Below the pieces are notes generated by a model. That model ran no database searches. It worked only from the letters and a program-made list of their open reading frames with translations, and was not told the DNA's origin. A DNA stretch of 64,000 nucleotides from an uncultured bacterium (GTDB lineage Bacteria; Actinomycetota; Actinomycetes; S36-B12; CAIYMF01). The DNA is taken from assembly GCA_903927265.1 (NCBI GenBank), contig CAIYMF010000152.1, positions 1-64,000 on the forward strand, read 5' to 3'. The position numbers and the translations under genes were made by a program. Positions 47,737 to 56,785 of the stretch are shown here, one piece after another (within the stretch, counting starts at the first letter, position 1; each line of letters opens with the position of its first letter).

Positions 47737-49524
47737 ATGTCGACCACATCGAACGAGGCAACACACGGAAGCGCACCGGGCGAAAAAGGACTCAAAGGCG
47801 GCTCACTCGGCCTCGTGTCGAGCATCGTCGTTGGAATGGCGTCGACGGCGCCCGCGTACTCGCTGGCCGCCAGCCTCGGCCTCGTGGTGGTGGCACTCGG
47901 CCCCGATGGAATGAAAGCGCCGGCCATCATGCTGGTCGCCTTCATCCCGATGTACTTCATTGCGGTCGCGTATCAAGAGATGAACAAGGCAGAGCCAGAC
48001 TGCGGCACCACCTTCACGTGGGCAACCCGCACCTTCGGCCCGTGGGTGGGCTGGATGGGTGGCTGGGGAATCATCGCCGCCGACGTCATCGTCATGGCCA
48101 ACCTCGCCCAAGTCGCCGGTTCGTACAGTTTTTACTTCCTCGGTGAAATTGGGTTTACCAACATCGCTGAACTTGGCGACAGCGTGTTCTGGTCAACAGT
48201 GGCTGGCCTGATCTGGATCGCTGTCATGACCTGGATCTGTTTCCGCGGCATCGAAGTCTCAGCGCGGGTCCAATACGCACTGCTGGGCATCGAAGTGATC
48301 GTGCTGGTTCTGTTCGCGGTCGTGGCCCTCGTCAAGGTCTACACCGGCGACGCCGAGTCGTACTCACTCACTCCTGAACTGTCGTGGTTCTGGCCCGGAG
48401 GCCTCGACATCGGCACGGTCGTGGCGCCGGCACTTCTTGCTGCGGTCTTCATCTATTGGGGCTGGGACACTGCCGTCGCCTGCAACGAAGAAGCCGAAGA
48501 CCCCAGCACCACGCCAGGTCGCGCCGCTGTCATTTCCACTGTGCTGCTGCTCGTGACGTACGCGCTAGTGACTGTTGCCGCAGTTGCATTCGCCGGCATT
48601 GGCACCGAAGGAGTCGGACTGGGCAACCCGGAAAACTCGGCTGACGTCTTCGGGGCTATTGGCCCTGACCTCTTCGGCGACAGTACCCTGGGCAAGATCG
48701 GACTGCTGCTCTTGTCAGCATCGATCCTGACCTCCGCGTCGGCATCGACACAGACCACGATTCTTCCCACCGCACGTACGGCATTGTCGATGGCCGCCTA
48801 CCGGGCCATTCCTCAGAAGTTTGCTCGCATTCACGACAAGTACCTCACCCCCACGTGGGCCACCATCGGCATGGGCGTGGTGTCAGCGGCCTTCTACCTA
48901 CTCTTCACGCTGGTCAGCCAGAACCTGCTGCTGGCCTTGATCAGTTCGGTCGGCCTGATGATCGCGTTCTACTACGGGCTTACCGGATTTGCGTGCGCAT
49001 GGTTCTATCGCAAGACCTTCATGAAGAGCGGCCGCGACTTCGTGATGCGCTTCCTCCTACCGTTGCTCGGAGGCATCATCTTGTTCGTCGCCTTTGTCTA
49101 CGCGCTCAAGGTGTATGCCGACCCCGCGTGGATCACTGACGAGAACGATGAGCCCATCACCATCTTCGGAATTGGAGCCGTGGCCGTCGTCGGTATTGGC
49201 GCCCTGATCCTGGGGGTCATTCTGATGGTGTGGCAGCGCGTCACCACACCTGCATTCTTCAAGGGCGAAACGCTACCCATGAAGAGTCACGACCTCATCC
49301 TCGTTCCCGCCGGCAACGAGCCCCTCTTTGAAGGGTCGCCGCAGCCCGACTCCGCACTCGTTCCCACGGTGCTCGCACCCGACCTGTCGAACTTGCCCGA
49401 GGGTGCTCAGGTCTACGACCCGGTTGCCGACCGCATTCTGTCTGAAGAGGAAGTTGAGGCAATCGAGGAGGAAGCCGAAGCTCCGCCCCAGTCGGCAGGC
49501 GAAAAGCCCGAGGGTGACGACTAG
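47737..49524 (+). CDS. APC-family amino acid/polyamine permease
   Basis: 595 residues from ATG 47737, GAGGGG eight bases upstream. About twelve membrane helices; the N-terminal GGSLGLVSSIVVGMASTAPAYS and the EPDCGTTFTWATRTFGPWVGW segment are typical of the amino-acid permease (APC) family. The C-terminal 95 residues are hydrophilic with an acidic tail (EEEVEAIEEEAE). Substrate likely an amino acid or polyamine given the neighbours. The stop lies in a CTAG shared with the convergent agmatinase-like gene. Confidence 0.86.
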   Translation: MSTTSNEATHGSAPGEKGLKGGSLGLVSSIVVGMASTAPAYSLAASLGLVVVALGPDGMKAPAIMLVAFIPMYFIAVAYQEMNKAEPDCGTTFTWATRTFGPWVGWMGGWGIIAADVIVMANLAQVAGSYSFYFLGEIGFTNIAELGDSVFWSTVAGLIWIAVMTWICFRGIEVSARVQYALLGIEVIVLVLFAVVALVKVYTGDAESYSLTPELSWFWPGGLDIGTVVAPALLAAVFIYWGWDTAVACNEEAEDPSTTPGRAAVISTVLLLVTYALVTVAAVAFAGIGTEGVGLGNPENSADVFGAIGPDLFGDSTLGKIGLLLLSASILTSASASTQTTILPTARTALSMAAYRAIPQKFARIHDKYLTPTWATIGMGVVSAAFYLLFTLVSQNLLLALISSVGLMIAFYYGLTGFACAWFYRKTFMKSGRDFVMRFLLPLLGGIILFVAFVYALKVYADPAWITDENDEPITIFGIGAVAVVGIGALILGVILMVWQRVTTPAFFKGETLPMKSHDLILVPAGNEPLFEGSPQPDSALVPTVLAPDLSNLPEGAQVYDPVADRILSEEEVEAIEEEAEAPPQSAGEKPEGDD

Positions 49525-50537
49525 CGCCCGTCCAGCAAGGGCTGGCTCGGATCCCACGTCGATCCTTCACGTAGATCGCGCTGGCGGCGCGACATGGCCG
49601 AGAGGGCTTCCAGTACGACGCGGTTGCCCAGCACGGCGGTGATGTCGGCGTGGTCGTAGGGGGGCGACACTTCAACGACGTCCATACCGAGGATGGGTAG
49701 CTCGTACGCAATGCGTCGTACCGCGTCGAGCAGTTGACGCGACGACAGTCCACCTGGCTCAGGAGTTCCCGTTCCAGGCGCATGCGCTGGATCGGCAACG
49801 TCGATGTCAACGCTCAGAAAGATGCCGTCGCACTCATCGAGGGCGATTGCGAATGCCTCCGTCAGACACTCATCGAGGCCTCGGGCGACGATCTCGGTCA
49901 TCTCGTATGAACGCATGCCCTGCTGCGCCATCCATTCAAGGATGTCGGGCGGCGGCCAGTAACCACGCAAACCAATCTGTAGGAAGCGATCACCACGGGC
50001 GGCTCCACTCTCAATGAGTCGACGCATGGGCTGCCCGTGCCCGATCAACGAGCCGAACTCGATGTCGCCCGTGTCGGCGTGGGCATCGAAATGCAGAACA
50101 GCGACGCGGCCCCACTTGTCTGAACCGCGAGCTACTCCGGTGACGTCGGGCCAGGTAATCGTGTGGTCACCTCCCAGGATGAGCGGAATCTTTCCGGCCG
50201 CAGCCACCGTCTCGACAGCCTTCTCAAGATCGGCGCACGATCGGGCAGCGTCACCCGAGTACATCTCCACATCGCCGGCGTCCATCACCGCGAGGTCAAC
50301 TAATCCGTCTGTGCGCATCGCCATCGACGGCCGCGATCCATCGTGCGAATTGTTGTCGGTCTCGCGCATCGCCTTCGGGCCGAATCGTGCTCCGGCGCGA
50401 TAGGAGGTTCCGCCATCAAAGGGTGCCCCGAGAATCACGACCTGCGCATCGGCCCACGTCTCCGGCTCATCGAGAGTGCATCGTGGCACTCCCAGAAAGG
50501 TGATGTCAGGGCCGAACTGAGTTCCATAACGGGGCAT
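49521..50537 (-). CDS. speB: Agmatinase-type ureohydrolase
   Basis: 338 residues from ATG 50537; the Arg-rich in-frame extension upstream is rejected. All manganese-binding motifs are present: GGDHTITW, HFDAHADTGD and SVDIDVADPAHAPGTGTPEPGG. The N-terminal QVVILGAPFDGGTSYRAGARFGP is typical of bacterial agmatinases and guanidinobutyrases. It hydrolyses agmatine (or 4-guanidinobutyrate) to putrescine (or GABA) plus urea. Either product fits the neighbouring genes. No urease genes are seen. Confidence 0.85.
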   Translation of the reverse strand: MPRYGTQFGPDITFLGVPRCTLDEPETWADAQVVILGAPFDGGTSYRAGARFGPKAMRETDNNSHDGSRPSMAMRTDGLVDLAVMDAGDVEMYSGDAARSCADLEKAVETVAAAGKIPLILGGDHTITWPDVTGVARGSDKWGRVAVLHFDAHADTGDIEFGSLIGHGQPMRRLIESGAARGDRFLQIGLRGYWPPPDILEWMAQQGMRSYEMTEIVARGLDECLTEAFAIALDECDGIFLSVDIDVADPAHAPGTGTPEPGGLSSRQLLDAVRRIAYELPILGMDVVEVSPPYDHADITAVLGNRVVLEALSAMSRRQRDLREGSTWDPSQPLLDGR

Positions 50538-50676
50538 GACCGTCAGACTAGCCAGCCGCGCACTCGCCCGTCTCCACCTTCCCCTTCCCCCGCCCCCACT
50601 TCTCCGCGCATTCATCGGTGAGTGAGGATATTCGCCGCCTTTAAGACCACTGCGTGATGAACTCGCGCGAACATGT

Positions 50677-50708
50677 CGAGTCCGAACCCGGGCTCGGGTT
50701 CAGGCTCG
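50677..50708 (-). terminator. Hairpin after the transglycosylase-like gene
   Basis: CGAG-TCC-GAACCCG (50677-50690) pairs with CGGGTTC-AGG-CTCG (50695-50708) around GGCT, with a three-base internal mismatch. It lies 12 bases after the stop codon of the gene at 50720, so it probably ends the rpf-like operon. No U-tract is present. Confidence 0.6.
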
Positions 50709-50719
50709 GGCACCGGGGG

Positions 50720-51505
50720 TCAGTACCAGCCACCCCACCATTGGGTGGGGTCTTGACCGTCCTGCCACGCGCCCTGCGCCTTCCAGAACGCCCATGCCTT
50801 GCAAGGACTGCCGTAGCGGTCACGGATGTAGCGCAGCCCCACCTCGACCTGAACTTCAGGAGCGTTTCGGTAGGCCGACTCGCTGTAGCCGTAATCGTTC
50901 GCCACGCCGATGGTGGTCTGCGGAATCCCGACGTACTTGCCGGTGATCTCGCGGTACTGCCAGTGCGACTCGCCAATCCACATGGGCCGTAAACAGGCCA
51001 TCTGTTGGGCAGCATTCCAGCCGTAAGCACTCATCCGGCGGCTTGCGTACCACTTGGCATACGACGGAGAACTCCACGAATAGGGGGAAGCCGCTCGCAC
51101 CTTCGACCACTTTGAGCCCGAACTGGCGCCCGCACTTGATCCCGACTGCCAACCCGTGATTGCGGCGTAGGTCTTGGGGCCCACCGCACGACTGGGACCG
51201 AGATCGTGCGATGCCTTGAATCGCATGATCGTCGCCATCGTCGCAGCGCCAAGGAAACCAAATCTCGATCCGGAACTACTGGTCGTCAGACCCGAGATGC
51301 GGTAGCCCTTGCTCAACAGACCCTTTTGCACTGCGACAACGGCAGCGCCCTTTGAGCCAACGATCAGATTGCCAGGGAATGCCGGAACAGACGCGCGAGC
51401 GACGGCTCCCGCCGCAGGAGCGGCACCGGCAGCCGTCACAGAAGTGAGCGGGCTAGCCGCAATGATGAGCGCCACCAGAGAGACGCCCAGAGTTCGAGTG
51501 CGCAT
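50720..51505 (-). CDS. Secreted lytic transglycosylase-like protein with wall-binding-like domain
   Basis: 261 residues. Signal peptide about 1-26. Residues 43-118 are the same domain as in the two neighbours (LIVGSKGAAVVAVQKGLLSKG, RFGFLGAATMATI, KTYAAITG). The C-terminal domain (about 150-261) resembles the SLT-like transglycosylases of actinobacteria, with WIGESHW (probable catalytic E179), YVGIPQTTIG and GLRYIRDRYGSPCKAWAFWKAQG. It probably cleaves peptidoglycan glycan strands. Its ATG follows the Rpf-like stop by three bases, so both are in one operon. Confidence 0.82.
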   Translation of the reverse strand: MRTRTLGVSLVALIIAASPLTSVTAAGAAPAAGAVARASVPAFPGNLIVGSKGAAVVAVQKGLLSKGYRISGLTTSSSGSRFGFLGAATMATIMRFKASHDLGPSRAVGPKTYAAITGWQSGSSAGASSGSKWSKVRAASPYSWSSPSYAKWYASRRMSAYGWNAAQQMACLRPMWIGESHWQYREITGKYVGIPQTTIGVANDYGYSESAYRNAPEVQVEVGLRYIRDRYGSPCKAWAFWKAQGAWQDGQDPTQWWGGWY

Positions 51506-51508
51506 CGG

Positions 51509-52270
51509 TTAGTACGCCGTCGTCCAGGGTTCCCAGCCGCGGTCTCGCCAGTTGCGGTAGGCGATCACGTCCTGCTGGGCGCACGTGGCGAGGTTCGGGC
51601 GAGCAGCAAACGCCAGCCCGCCGTAATTCGGCCACTCCCACATGTCCAGTTGCCACTTGCCCATGTACTTCCCGGACGGATTCGACACCGAACAGTCGCC
51701 ACCGGACTCGCGCACAGTGACCTTGCAACCCATGCGCGAATGTACGAAGGCAGTCAGGCTCACGGCTGCCCGCGCCGAGCGGCTACTCGCCGTCACAGTG
51801 GGATCGGAGAGGCTCGAGCACTGGTCAACGCTGGTGTAGTGAGGCGAACTCGAGGGAGCAGACGTCGTGGGTGCCGGCTTGGAAAGCCCATAGCCTGTGA
51901 TGGCCGCATAAGTCTTCGGTCCCACCGCGCGACTCGGGCCAAGGTTGTGTGAGGCCTTGAAACGCATGATTGTCGCCATGGTGGCGCTCGTGAGGTACCC
52001 GAACCGCGCACGTGAACTGCGCAGTGAGATTCCGGGAATGCGGTAACCCTTGCTCAGCAGCCCTCGTTGCACTGCTGCCACAGCCGTCCCGCGCGATCCG
52101 ACGACAAGATTGCCCGGGAATGGCGGGTTGGAGGTGCGCACGATGCTGGAGACGGAGGTTGGCGCCGGAGACGCTGTCGCCGTCGCTGCTGCCCCAAGGA
52201 GGGCACCTGCCACCATGGATAGCCCCACAGAGGCGGTCGCAAGGCGACGAAGCGGAAGTCCGGACTGCAT
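51509..52270 (-). CDS. Rpf-like secreted protein with wall-binding-like domain
   Basis: 253 residues. Signal peptide about 1-34. Residues 51-126 are nearly identical in pattern to the domain of the downstream gene. A Ser/Pro linker follows, then a C-terminal Rpf/transglycosylase-like domain (about 183-253): VRESGGDCSVSNPSG with probable catalytic E188, KYMGKWQLDMWEWPNYGG, and a final QDVIAYRNWRDRGWEPW. Resuscitation-promoting factors cleave peptidoglycan and stimulate growth. Four cysteines in the mature part suggest disulfides. A CRP-type palindrome lies 87 bases upstream of the start. Confidence 0.82.
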   Translation of the reverse strand: MQSGLPLRRLATASVGLSMVAGALLGAAATATASPAPTSVSSIVRTSNPPFPGNLVVGSRGTAVAAVQRGLLSKGYRIPGISLRSSRARFGYLTSATMATIMRFKASHNLGPSRAVGPKTYAAITGYGLSKPAPTTSAPSSSPHYTSVDQCSSLSDPTVTASSRSARAAVSLTAFVHSRMGCKVTVRESGGDCSVSNPSGKYMGKWQLDMWEWPNYGGLAFAARPNLATCAQQDVIAYRNWRDRGWEPWTTAY

Positions 52271-52356
52271 GGCTTGACGCTAATGGCCACTACGGCGACA
52301 GTGTCAGGCCCAACTGTCCGGATAGTGACCGTCCTCGGGGGTTTGAGGGCCTCATC

Positions 52357-52372
52357 TGTGACCCACGTCACA
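52357..52372. promoter_or_regulatory. CRP/GlxR-type operator upstream of the Rpf-like gene
   Basis: TGTGACCCACGTCACA is a perfect match to the CRP-family consensus TGTGA-N6-TCACA, in a non-coding 149-base stretch upstream of the rpf-like operon (start 52270). In M. tuberculosis the CRP protein Rv3676 controls rpfA, so the association makes biological sense. No CRP gene is in the window. Confidence 0.65.
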
Positions 52373-52419
52373 TGCCAATTCCCGCATAGTGACAATCCAG
52401 ACCTGCGGCCACGGTCAAC

Positions 52420-53838
52420 CTACGAGTCGAAACCCAACCCGAGCCGGTCGAGCGACCGCAGCCAAAGGTTCCGCTTTCCATCGAAACGATCGGCACGGTC
52501 AAGAGATGCCCGGGTCCACGAAATACCGACCGAACGCAAGGGCTCGGGAGGGAATGGCAGTGGCTTCGAGCGCACCATCTCAAGGCGGGTGCGTTCGGTA
52601 TCGCGTGATTCGAGGTGATCGAGCATGACCTCGGCACCAAATCGTGACGCGGCGACACCGAGCCCGGTGAACCCGACGACGTACGACAGTCTGCCGCCGA
52701 ATGCCCTCCCCCAGTAGGCGCAGAAGCGCGAGCAGGTATCGATGGCACCGCCCCACGCGTGCGTAAATCGAATGCCGCGTAACTGCGGGAAGGTGTCGAA
52801 GAAGTGCGTCGCTAACCGCAAGTACGACTCGTGGTCGTTCTCGAGATGCGGCCCAAACCCGTTATTCCAGTGGTATTCGGCGTCGTATCCTCCCCACAGA
52901 ATCCGGCCGTCTGCGGTGAGGCGGTAGTAGTGGAACTGGTTGCCGGCATCGCCGATGCCTTGCTCGCCGTGCCACCCGATGGCATCCCGTTGCTCACGGG
53001 TCAGCGGTTCGGTGACAAGCACGTAGTCGTACACGGGCACCACGTATTGACGAATACGTCGCAGCAACGGCGGGAACGCGTTAGTCGCGAGTGCGACCTG
53101 TGCAGCACGCACTGAACCGGCAGCCGTGGTCAGGCGCATGCCAGTGCCATCCTCGTCGACAGCGGTAACGGCAGTGCCTTCGTGAATACGCACCCCACGG
53201 TCAAGGCAGGCCTGACGCAGTCCCCACGCTAGCCGCGCGGGATTGACCAGCGCCGTTCCTCGACGATCGAGCACACCCGCGAGGTACGTCGGCGAATCGA
53301 CGAGCGACCGCACGGCATCGCGATCGAGAAACTCCAGGCCGAGGCCGAGACCATTTCCAAGTTCGACCGCCTCGCGCAGATCGTCTACTTGATGCCGGTC
53401 AACTGCCACATCGAGGCCACCTGACCTGCGGAAGTCGCAGTCGATGGAGTGCTCGTTGATTGTGTTTTCAATGGCGTCGAGATTGGCCTGCCCCATCGAC
53501 AGCAAGGTCGGCATCTGCTCGGGCCACCGCGATATTCCATTGCCAAGTCCGTGGGTCAACGAGTCGGCCATGAAACCGCCATTGCGGCCACTGGCCCCCT
53601 GCGCCACGCAATCACCCTCAACCAGCAGCACATCTCGTCGTGAGTCACGCTCGGCGGCCAGCAGGGCCGTCCAGAGACCCGTGAAGCCGCCCCCGACCAC
53701 GACCAGGTCTGCCGTGACGTCTCCCTCAAGCGCCACCGTCGGCTCAGGGCGTCTGGGGTCGTCGAGCCAAAAAGGCGTCAGAGCAGCATCGCCCAACGAA
53801 TTGGCATCGCGTGGTCGACCGTGACGTGCAAATGGCAT
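52420..53838 (-). CDS. FAD-dependent amine oxidoreductase (PuuB/DAO type)
   Basis: 472 residues. The N-terminal FAD motif is DLVVVGGGFTGLWTALLAAER, followed by LVEGDCVAQGASGRNGGFM. Later segments are ILWGGYDAEYHW and the C-terminal YVVGFTGLGVAASRFGAEVMLD with the second FAD contact. It resembles PuuB (gamma-glutamylputrescine oxidase) and related glycine/D-amino acid oxidases. The potABCD genes, separated by 3 bases, and an aldehyde dehydrogenase suggest that it oxidises putrescine or a derivative. No gamma-glutamylputrescine synthetase is seen in the window. Confidence 0.85.
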   Translation of the reverse strand: MPFARHGRPRDANSLGDAALTPFWLDDPRRPEPTVALEGDVTADLVVVGGGFTGLWTALLAAERDSRRDVLLVEGDCVAQGASGRNGGFMADSLTHGLGNGISRWPEQMPTLLSMGQANLDAIENTINEHSIDCDFRRSGGLDVAVDRHQVDDLREAVELGNGLGLGLEFLDRDAVRSLVDSPTYLAGVLDRRGTALVNPARLAWGLRQACLDRGVRIHEGTAVTAVDEDGTGMRLTTAAGSVRAAQVALATNAFPPLLRRIRQYVVPVYDYVLVTEPLTREQRDAIGWHGEQGIGDAGNQFHYYRLTADGRILWGGYDAEYHWNNGFGPHLENDHESYLRLATHFFDTFPQLRGIRFTHAWGGAIDTCSRFCAYWGRAFGGRLSYVVGFTGLGVAASRFGAEVMLDHLESRDTERTRLEMVRSKPLPFPPEPLRSVGISWTRASLDRADRFDGKRNLWLRSLDRLGLGFDS

Positions 53839-53841
53839 TGC

Positions 53842-54687
53842 TCAGCCCTTACGTCGAGCCCGGCCAACCAGCTGGGCAATCAGCACGATGGCCAAGGAAA
53901 TGATGAACATCGCCGAGGCAATGACATTGGCCTGCGGCGGAATTCCACGGTTTGCCGAAACGTAGACGAACTTCGGGAAGGTGTTGACCTGCCCTGAGTT
54001 GAAGTTCGTGATGATGAAGTCATCGAAACTCAAGGAGAACGCCAACAGTGCGGCCGCCGCGATTCCCGGAGCCAACAGGGGCAACGTGATGCGACGGAAT
54101 GCCTCACGCTCGTTGGCGTACAAGTCCATCGCGGCCTGTTCAAGTCGCGGATCAAGACTCGCCAACCGAGCTTTCACGGTGACGACCACGAAACTGATGC
54201 AGAACATGATGTGGGCGACCACGATCGTCCAGAAACCGAGCGGCACAAACAGGTTGAGGAACAACGCGAGGAGGGATGATCCGAGGACAACTTCGGGAGT
54301 CGCCATCGGCAGGAAGATCAGCAGGTTAGTACTTGCCCGGCCGCGGAAGCGATAGCGCACCAACGACAGCGCGATGAGGGTTCCGAGAGCTGTCGCCACC
54401 GCCGTGGCGATGAGACCGATCGCAAGCGAGTTGACGAGCGACCCGCATACTTCGGGAGCCCCACATGGATTGAGCCAGTTGTCGAGCGTGAATCCTCGCC
54501 AGACCAGGTTGCTCTTACCAGCGTCATTGAACGAGAACGCGAACGTGTACACAACCGGGAGCAGCAGGTAGGCGAAGGCAATCACTGCGTACAGTCGCAG
54601 CACATTGGAACCGAACCAACGCCATACGCGCGTGGGCGCGGACAACGTCCGCTGCGCGGGGGTGGGACTCTCAACAACCGCGCTCAC
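53842..54687 (-). CDS. potC: Spermidine/putrescine ABC transporter permease PotC
   Basis: 281 residues with six membrane helices. The permease loop EAFRRITLPLLAPGIAAAALLAFSLS (EAA-type) contacts the ATPase, and SFDDFIITNFNSGQVNTFPKFVY is the PotC-specific region. The ATG overlaps the potB stop by four bases. Confidence 0.93.
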   Translation of the reverse strand: MSAVVESPTPAQRTLSAPTRVWRWFGSNVLRLYAVIAFAYLLLPVVYTFAFSFNDAGKSNLVWRGFTLDNWLNPCGAPEVCGSLVNSLAIGLIATAVATALGTLIALSLVRYRFRGRASTNLLIFLPMATPEVVLGSSLLALFLNLFVPLGFWTIVVAHIMFCISFVVVTVKARLASLDPRLEQAAMDLYANEREAFRRITLPLLAPGIAAAALLAFSLSFDDFIITNFNSGQVNTFPKFVYVSANRGIPPQANVIASAMFIISLAIVLIAQLVGRARRKG

Positions 54688-55607
54688 AGCAGGTCCTCCG
54701 TTCCCACGCGGCGCACGTAGACGAGCACCACAGCGAGAATGCAGGCCATCAGCACGAACGACAGCACAGCAGCAGTCGGATAGTCATTGGTGTTGAGGAA
54801 TGCGTAGTCAATGCGGTTACCGATCATGGTGTTCTTGGAGTTTCCGAGTAGGGCTGCGTTGACATAGTCACCGGTGGCCGGAATAAACGTCAGCAAGGTT
54901 CCTGCCACGACTCCTGGCATCGAGAGCGGCAGGGTCACTTTGCGGAAACCGGTGAAGCCCGGCGCGTAGAGGTCGCCCGCGGCTTCAACAAGTTTGGGAT
55001 CAACGCGTTCGAGGCTGGCATAAATTGGCAACGTCATGAACGGCAGGAAGTTGTACGTGAGACCCAGCACTACAGCAATCGCGGACGGATAAATGCCGCC
55101 AATGCCGTCACTAAAGAAGCCCGCCCACTTCATGGCCGCAACGACCGGGCCTTCATCGGCCAGAATCTGGCGCCACGCAATGGTGCGCAGGATGAAGGAC
55201 ACGAAGAACGGTGCGATCACCATGATCAGAAAAAGGTTGCGGAACCGACCCGACTTGAAGGCAATGAAATAAGCCAGAGGGTAACCAATCAGCAATGCCA
55301 GCACCGTGGCACATGCTGCGTAGATGAATGATCGGAACAGCGGCGTGTAATACGACGGGTCAGTGAGCACATCAACGTAGTTGGCGAAGTGGAAGGTTTG
55401 CTCGTACTCACCGATCTCACCGCCGGGCACCGCTGTCTGAAGCGACATCATGAACAGCGTGACTAGCGGAACCACGAAGAAGACACCGAGCCACAGCAGG
55501 CCGGGCAGCATCAGCAGATACGGCACGAAGTGTCCACGACGCTGCGGCTGAGGTGAGCCTTGCAGGTTGTCGCGCTGGACATCGCCCAGAGCCGCAGCGA
55601 TCGACAT
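54684..55607 (-). CDS. potB: Spermidine/putrescine ABC transporter permease PotB
   Basis: 307 residues with six membrane helices. The EAA-type loop AAGDLYAPGFTGFRKVTLPLSMPGVVAG and a TFIPATGDYVNAALLGN segment match PotB. It forms the inner-membrane channel with PotC. The ATG shares its A with the potA stop. Confidence 0.93.
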   Translation of the reverse strand: MSIAAALGDVQRDNLQGSPQPQRRGHFVPYLLMLPGLLWLGVFFVVPLVTLFMMSLQTAVPGGEIGEYEQTFHFANYVDVLTDPSYYTPLFRSFIYAACATVLALLIGYPLAYFIAFKSGRFRNLFLIMVIAPFFVSFILRTIAWRQILADEGPVVAAMKWAGFFSDGIGGIYPSAIAVVLGLTYNFLPFMTLPIYASLERVDPKLVEAAGDLYAPGFTGFRKVTLPLSMPGVVAGTLLTFIPATGDYVNAALLGNSKNTMIGNRIDYAFLNTNDYPTAAVLSFVLMACILAVVLVYVRRVGTEDLL

Positions 55608-56779
55608 TAGTCAGCCGCCTCGTCGTCGAGGAGGGCTCCGGCGTTGGGGTCCTCACTGCCGTCGAGGATGAACGCAAATCCTGCGTCCCAGCTCAGCCGC
55701 ACTGCCGTACCCGGATCGAAAACAGCTCCGGGGCGAAGGTTCTGCACGAAGACGCCGATAACGTCTCCGCCTCGGGTCGCCACCTCATACTGCGTCGAGA
55801 CACCTGTGAACAGTGCGCTGGCGACCGTGCCCTCGACAAAGTTGCCATGCGATGGCGCGTCTCCGGCGACGGTGAGCAGTTCGGCATGGATCTTCTCGGG
55901 ACGCACACCGACAAGAACTCGGCGCCCGGTGCCAACATCAACACCCGGCGCCACTCGCGCACGCGGTACTCGGAATGCGCCATCGGCATCGCTCAGCAAC
56001 ACATCATCGCCGTCGGCGCCGGTCACGGTGGCAGGCAGCAGATTGGATTGACCGAGGAAGTTGGCCACAAACGCGGTGTTGGGAGATTCGTACAGGTCGA
56101 TGGGAGAACCCATCTGCTCGATCACACCGGCATTCATCACCGCGACCGTGTCGGCCATGGTCATGGCCTCTTCCTGGTCGTGAGTCACGTGAATGAATGT
56201 GATTCCGACTTCGGTTTGGATGCGCTTGAGTTCGAGTTGCATTTGGCGACGCAATTTCAAGTCAAGCGCGCCAAGCGGCTCATCAAGAAGCAGCACTGCC
56301 GGACGGTTGACGATGGCCCGCGCGAGTGCGATGCGCTGCTGCTGCCCACCCGATAACTGACCGGGCTTACGTCGCATGACGTGCTGCAACTCAACGAGTT
56401 CGAGCGCTTCCTTCACCTTGCGATCGACATCGCCGTCCTTGCGTCGACGCAGTCCGAACGCGACGTTTTCGTAGATGTCGAGGTGTGGGAACAAGGCGTA
56501 GTTCTGAAACACGGTGTTGACGGGTCGTTGGTAGGGCCGGCTGAAGGTAATGTCGGCGTCTCCAATGGCGATGGAACCCGCAGTTGGTTCCTCAAGACCT
56601 GCAACCATGCGTAGCGTCGTGGTCTTGCCGCATCCGCTCGGACCCAGCAGAGCGAAGAACGAGCCCTGAGGCACGTTGAGGTCAAGATCGTCCACCGCAG
56701 TGAAATCACCGAAGCGCTTGGTGAGATGGGTGATTGTCAGGTCACCGTCGACCTGGGTGACGTCAGAACTGCGCGCCAT
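55607..56779 (-). CDS. potA: Spermidine/putrescine ABC transporter ATPase PotA
   Basis: 390 residues. Walker A LLGPSGCGKTTTLRM, signature LSGGQQQRIALARAI, Walker B VLLLDEPLGALD, then a TOBE-type C-terminal domain (about residues 270-370). It powers the polyamine importer. The ATG lies 6 bases after the potD stop. Confidence 0.94.
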   Translation of the reverse strand: MARSSDVTQVDGDLTITHLTKRFGDFTAVDDLDLNVPQGSFFALLGPSGCGKTTTLRMVAGLEEPTAGSIAIGDADITFSRPYQRPVNTVFQNYALFPHLDIYENVAFGLRRRKDGDVDRKVKEALELVELQHVMRRKPGQLSGGQQQRIALARAIVNRPAVLLLDEPLGALDLKLRRQMQLELKRIQTEVGITFIHVTHDQEEAMTMADTVAVMNAGVIEQMGSPIDLYESPNTAFVANFLGQSNLLPATVTGADGDDVLLSDADGAFRVPRARVAPGVDVGTGRRVLVGVRPEKIHAELLTVAGDAPSHGNFVEGTVASALFTGVSTQYEVATRGGDVIGVFVQNLRPGAVFDPGTAVRLSWDAGFAFILDGSEDPNAGALLDDEAAD

Positions 56780-56785
56780 CCCCGA

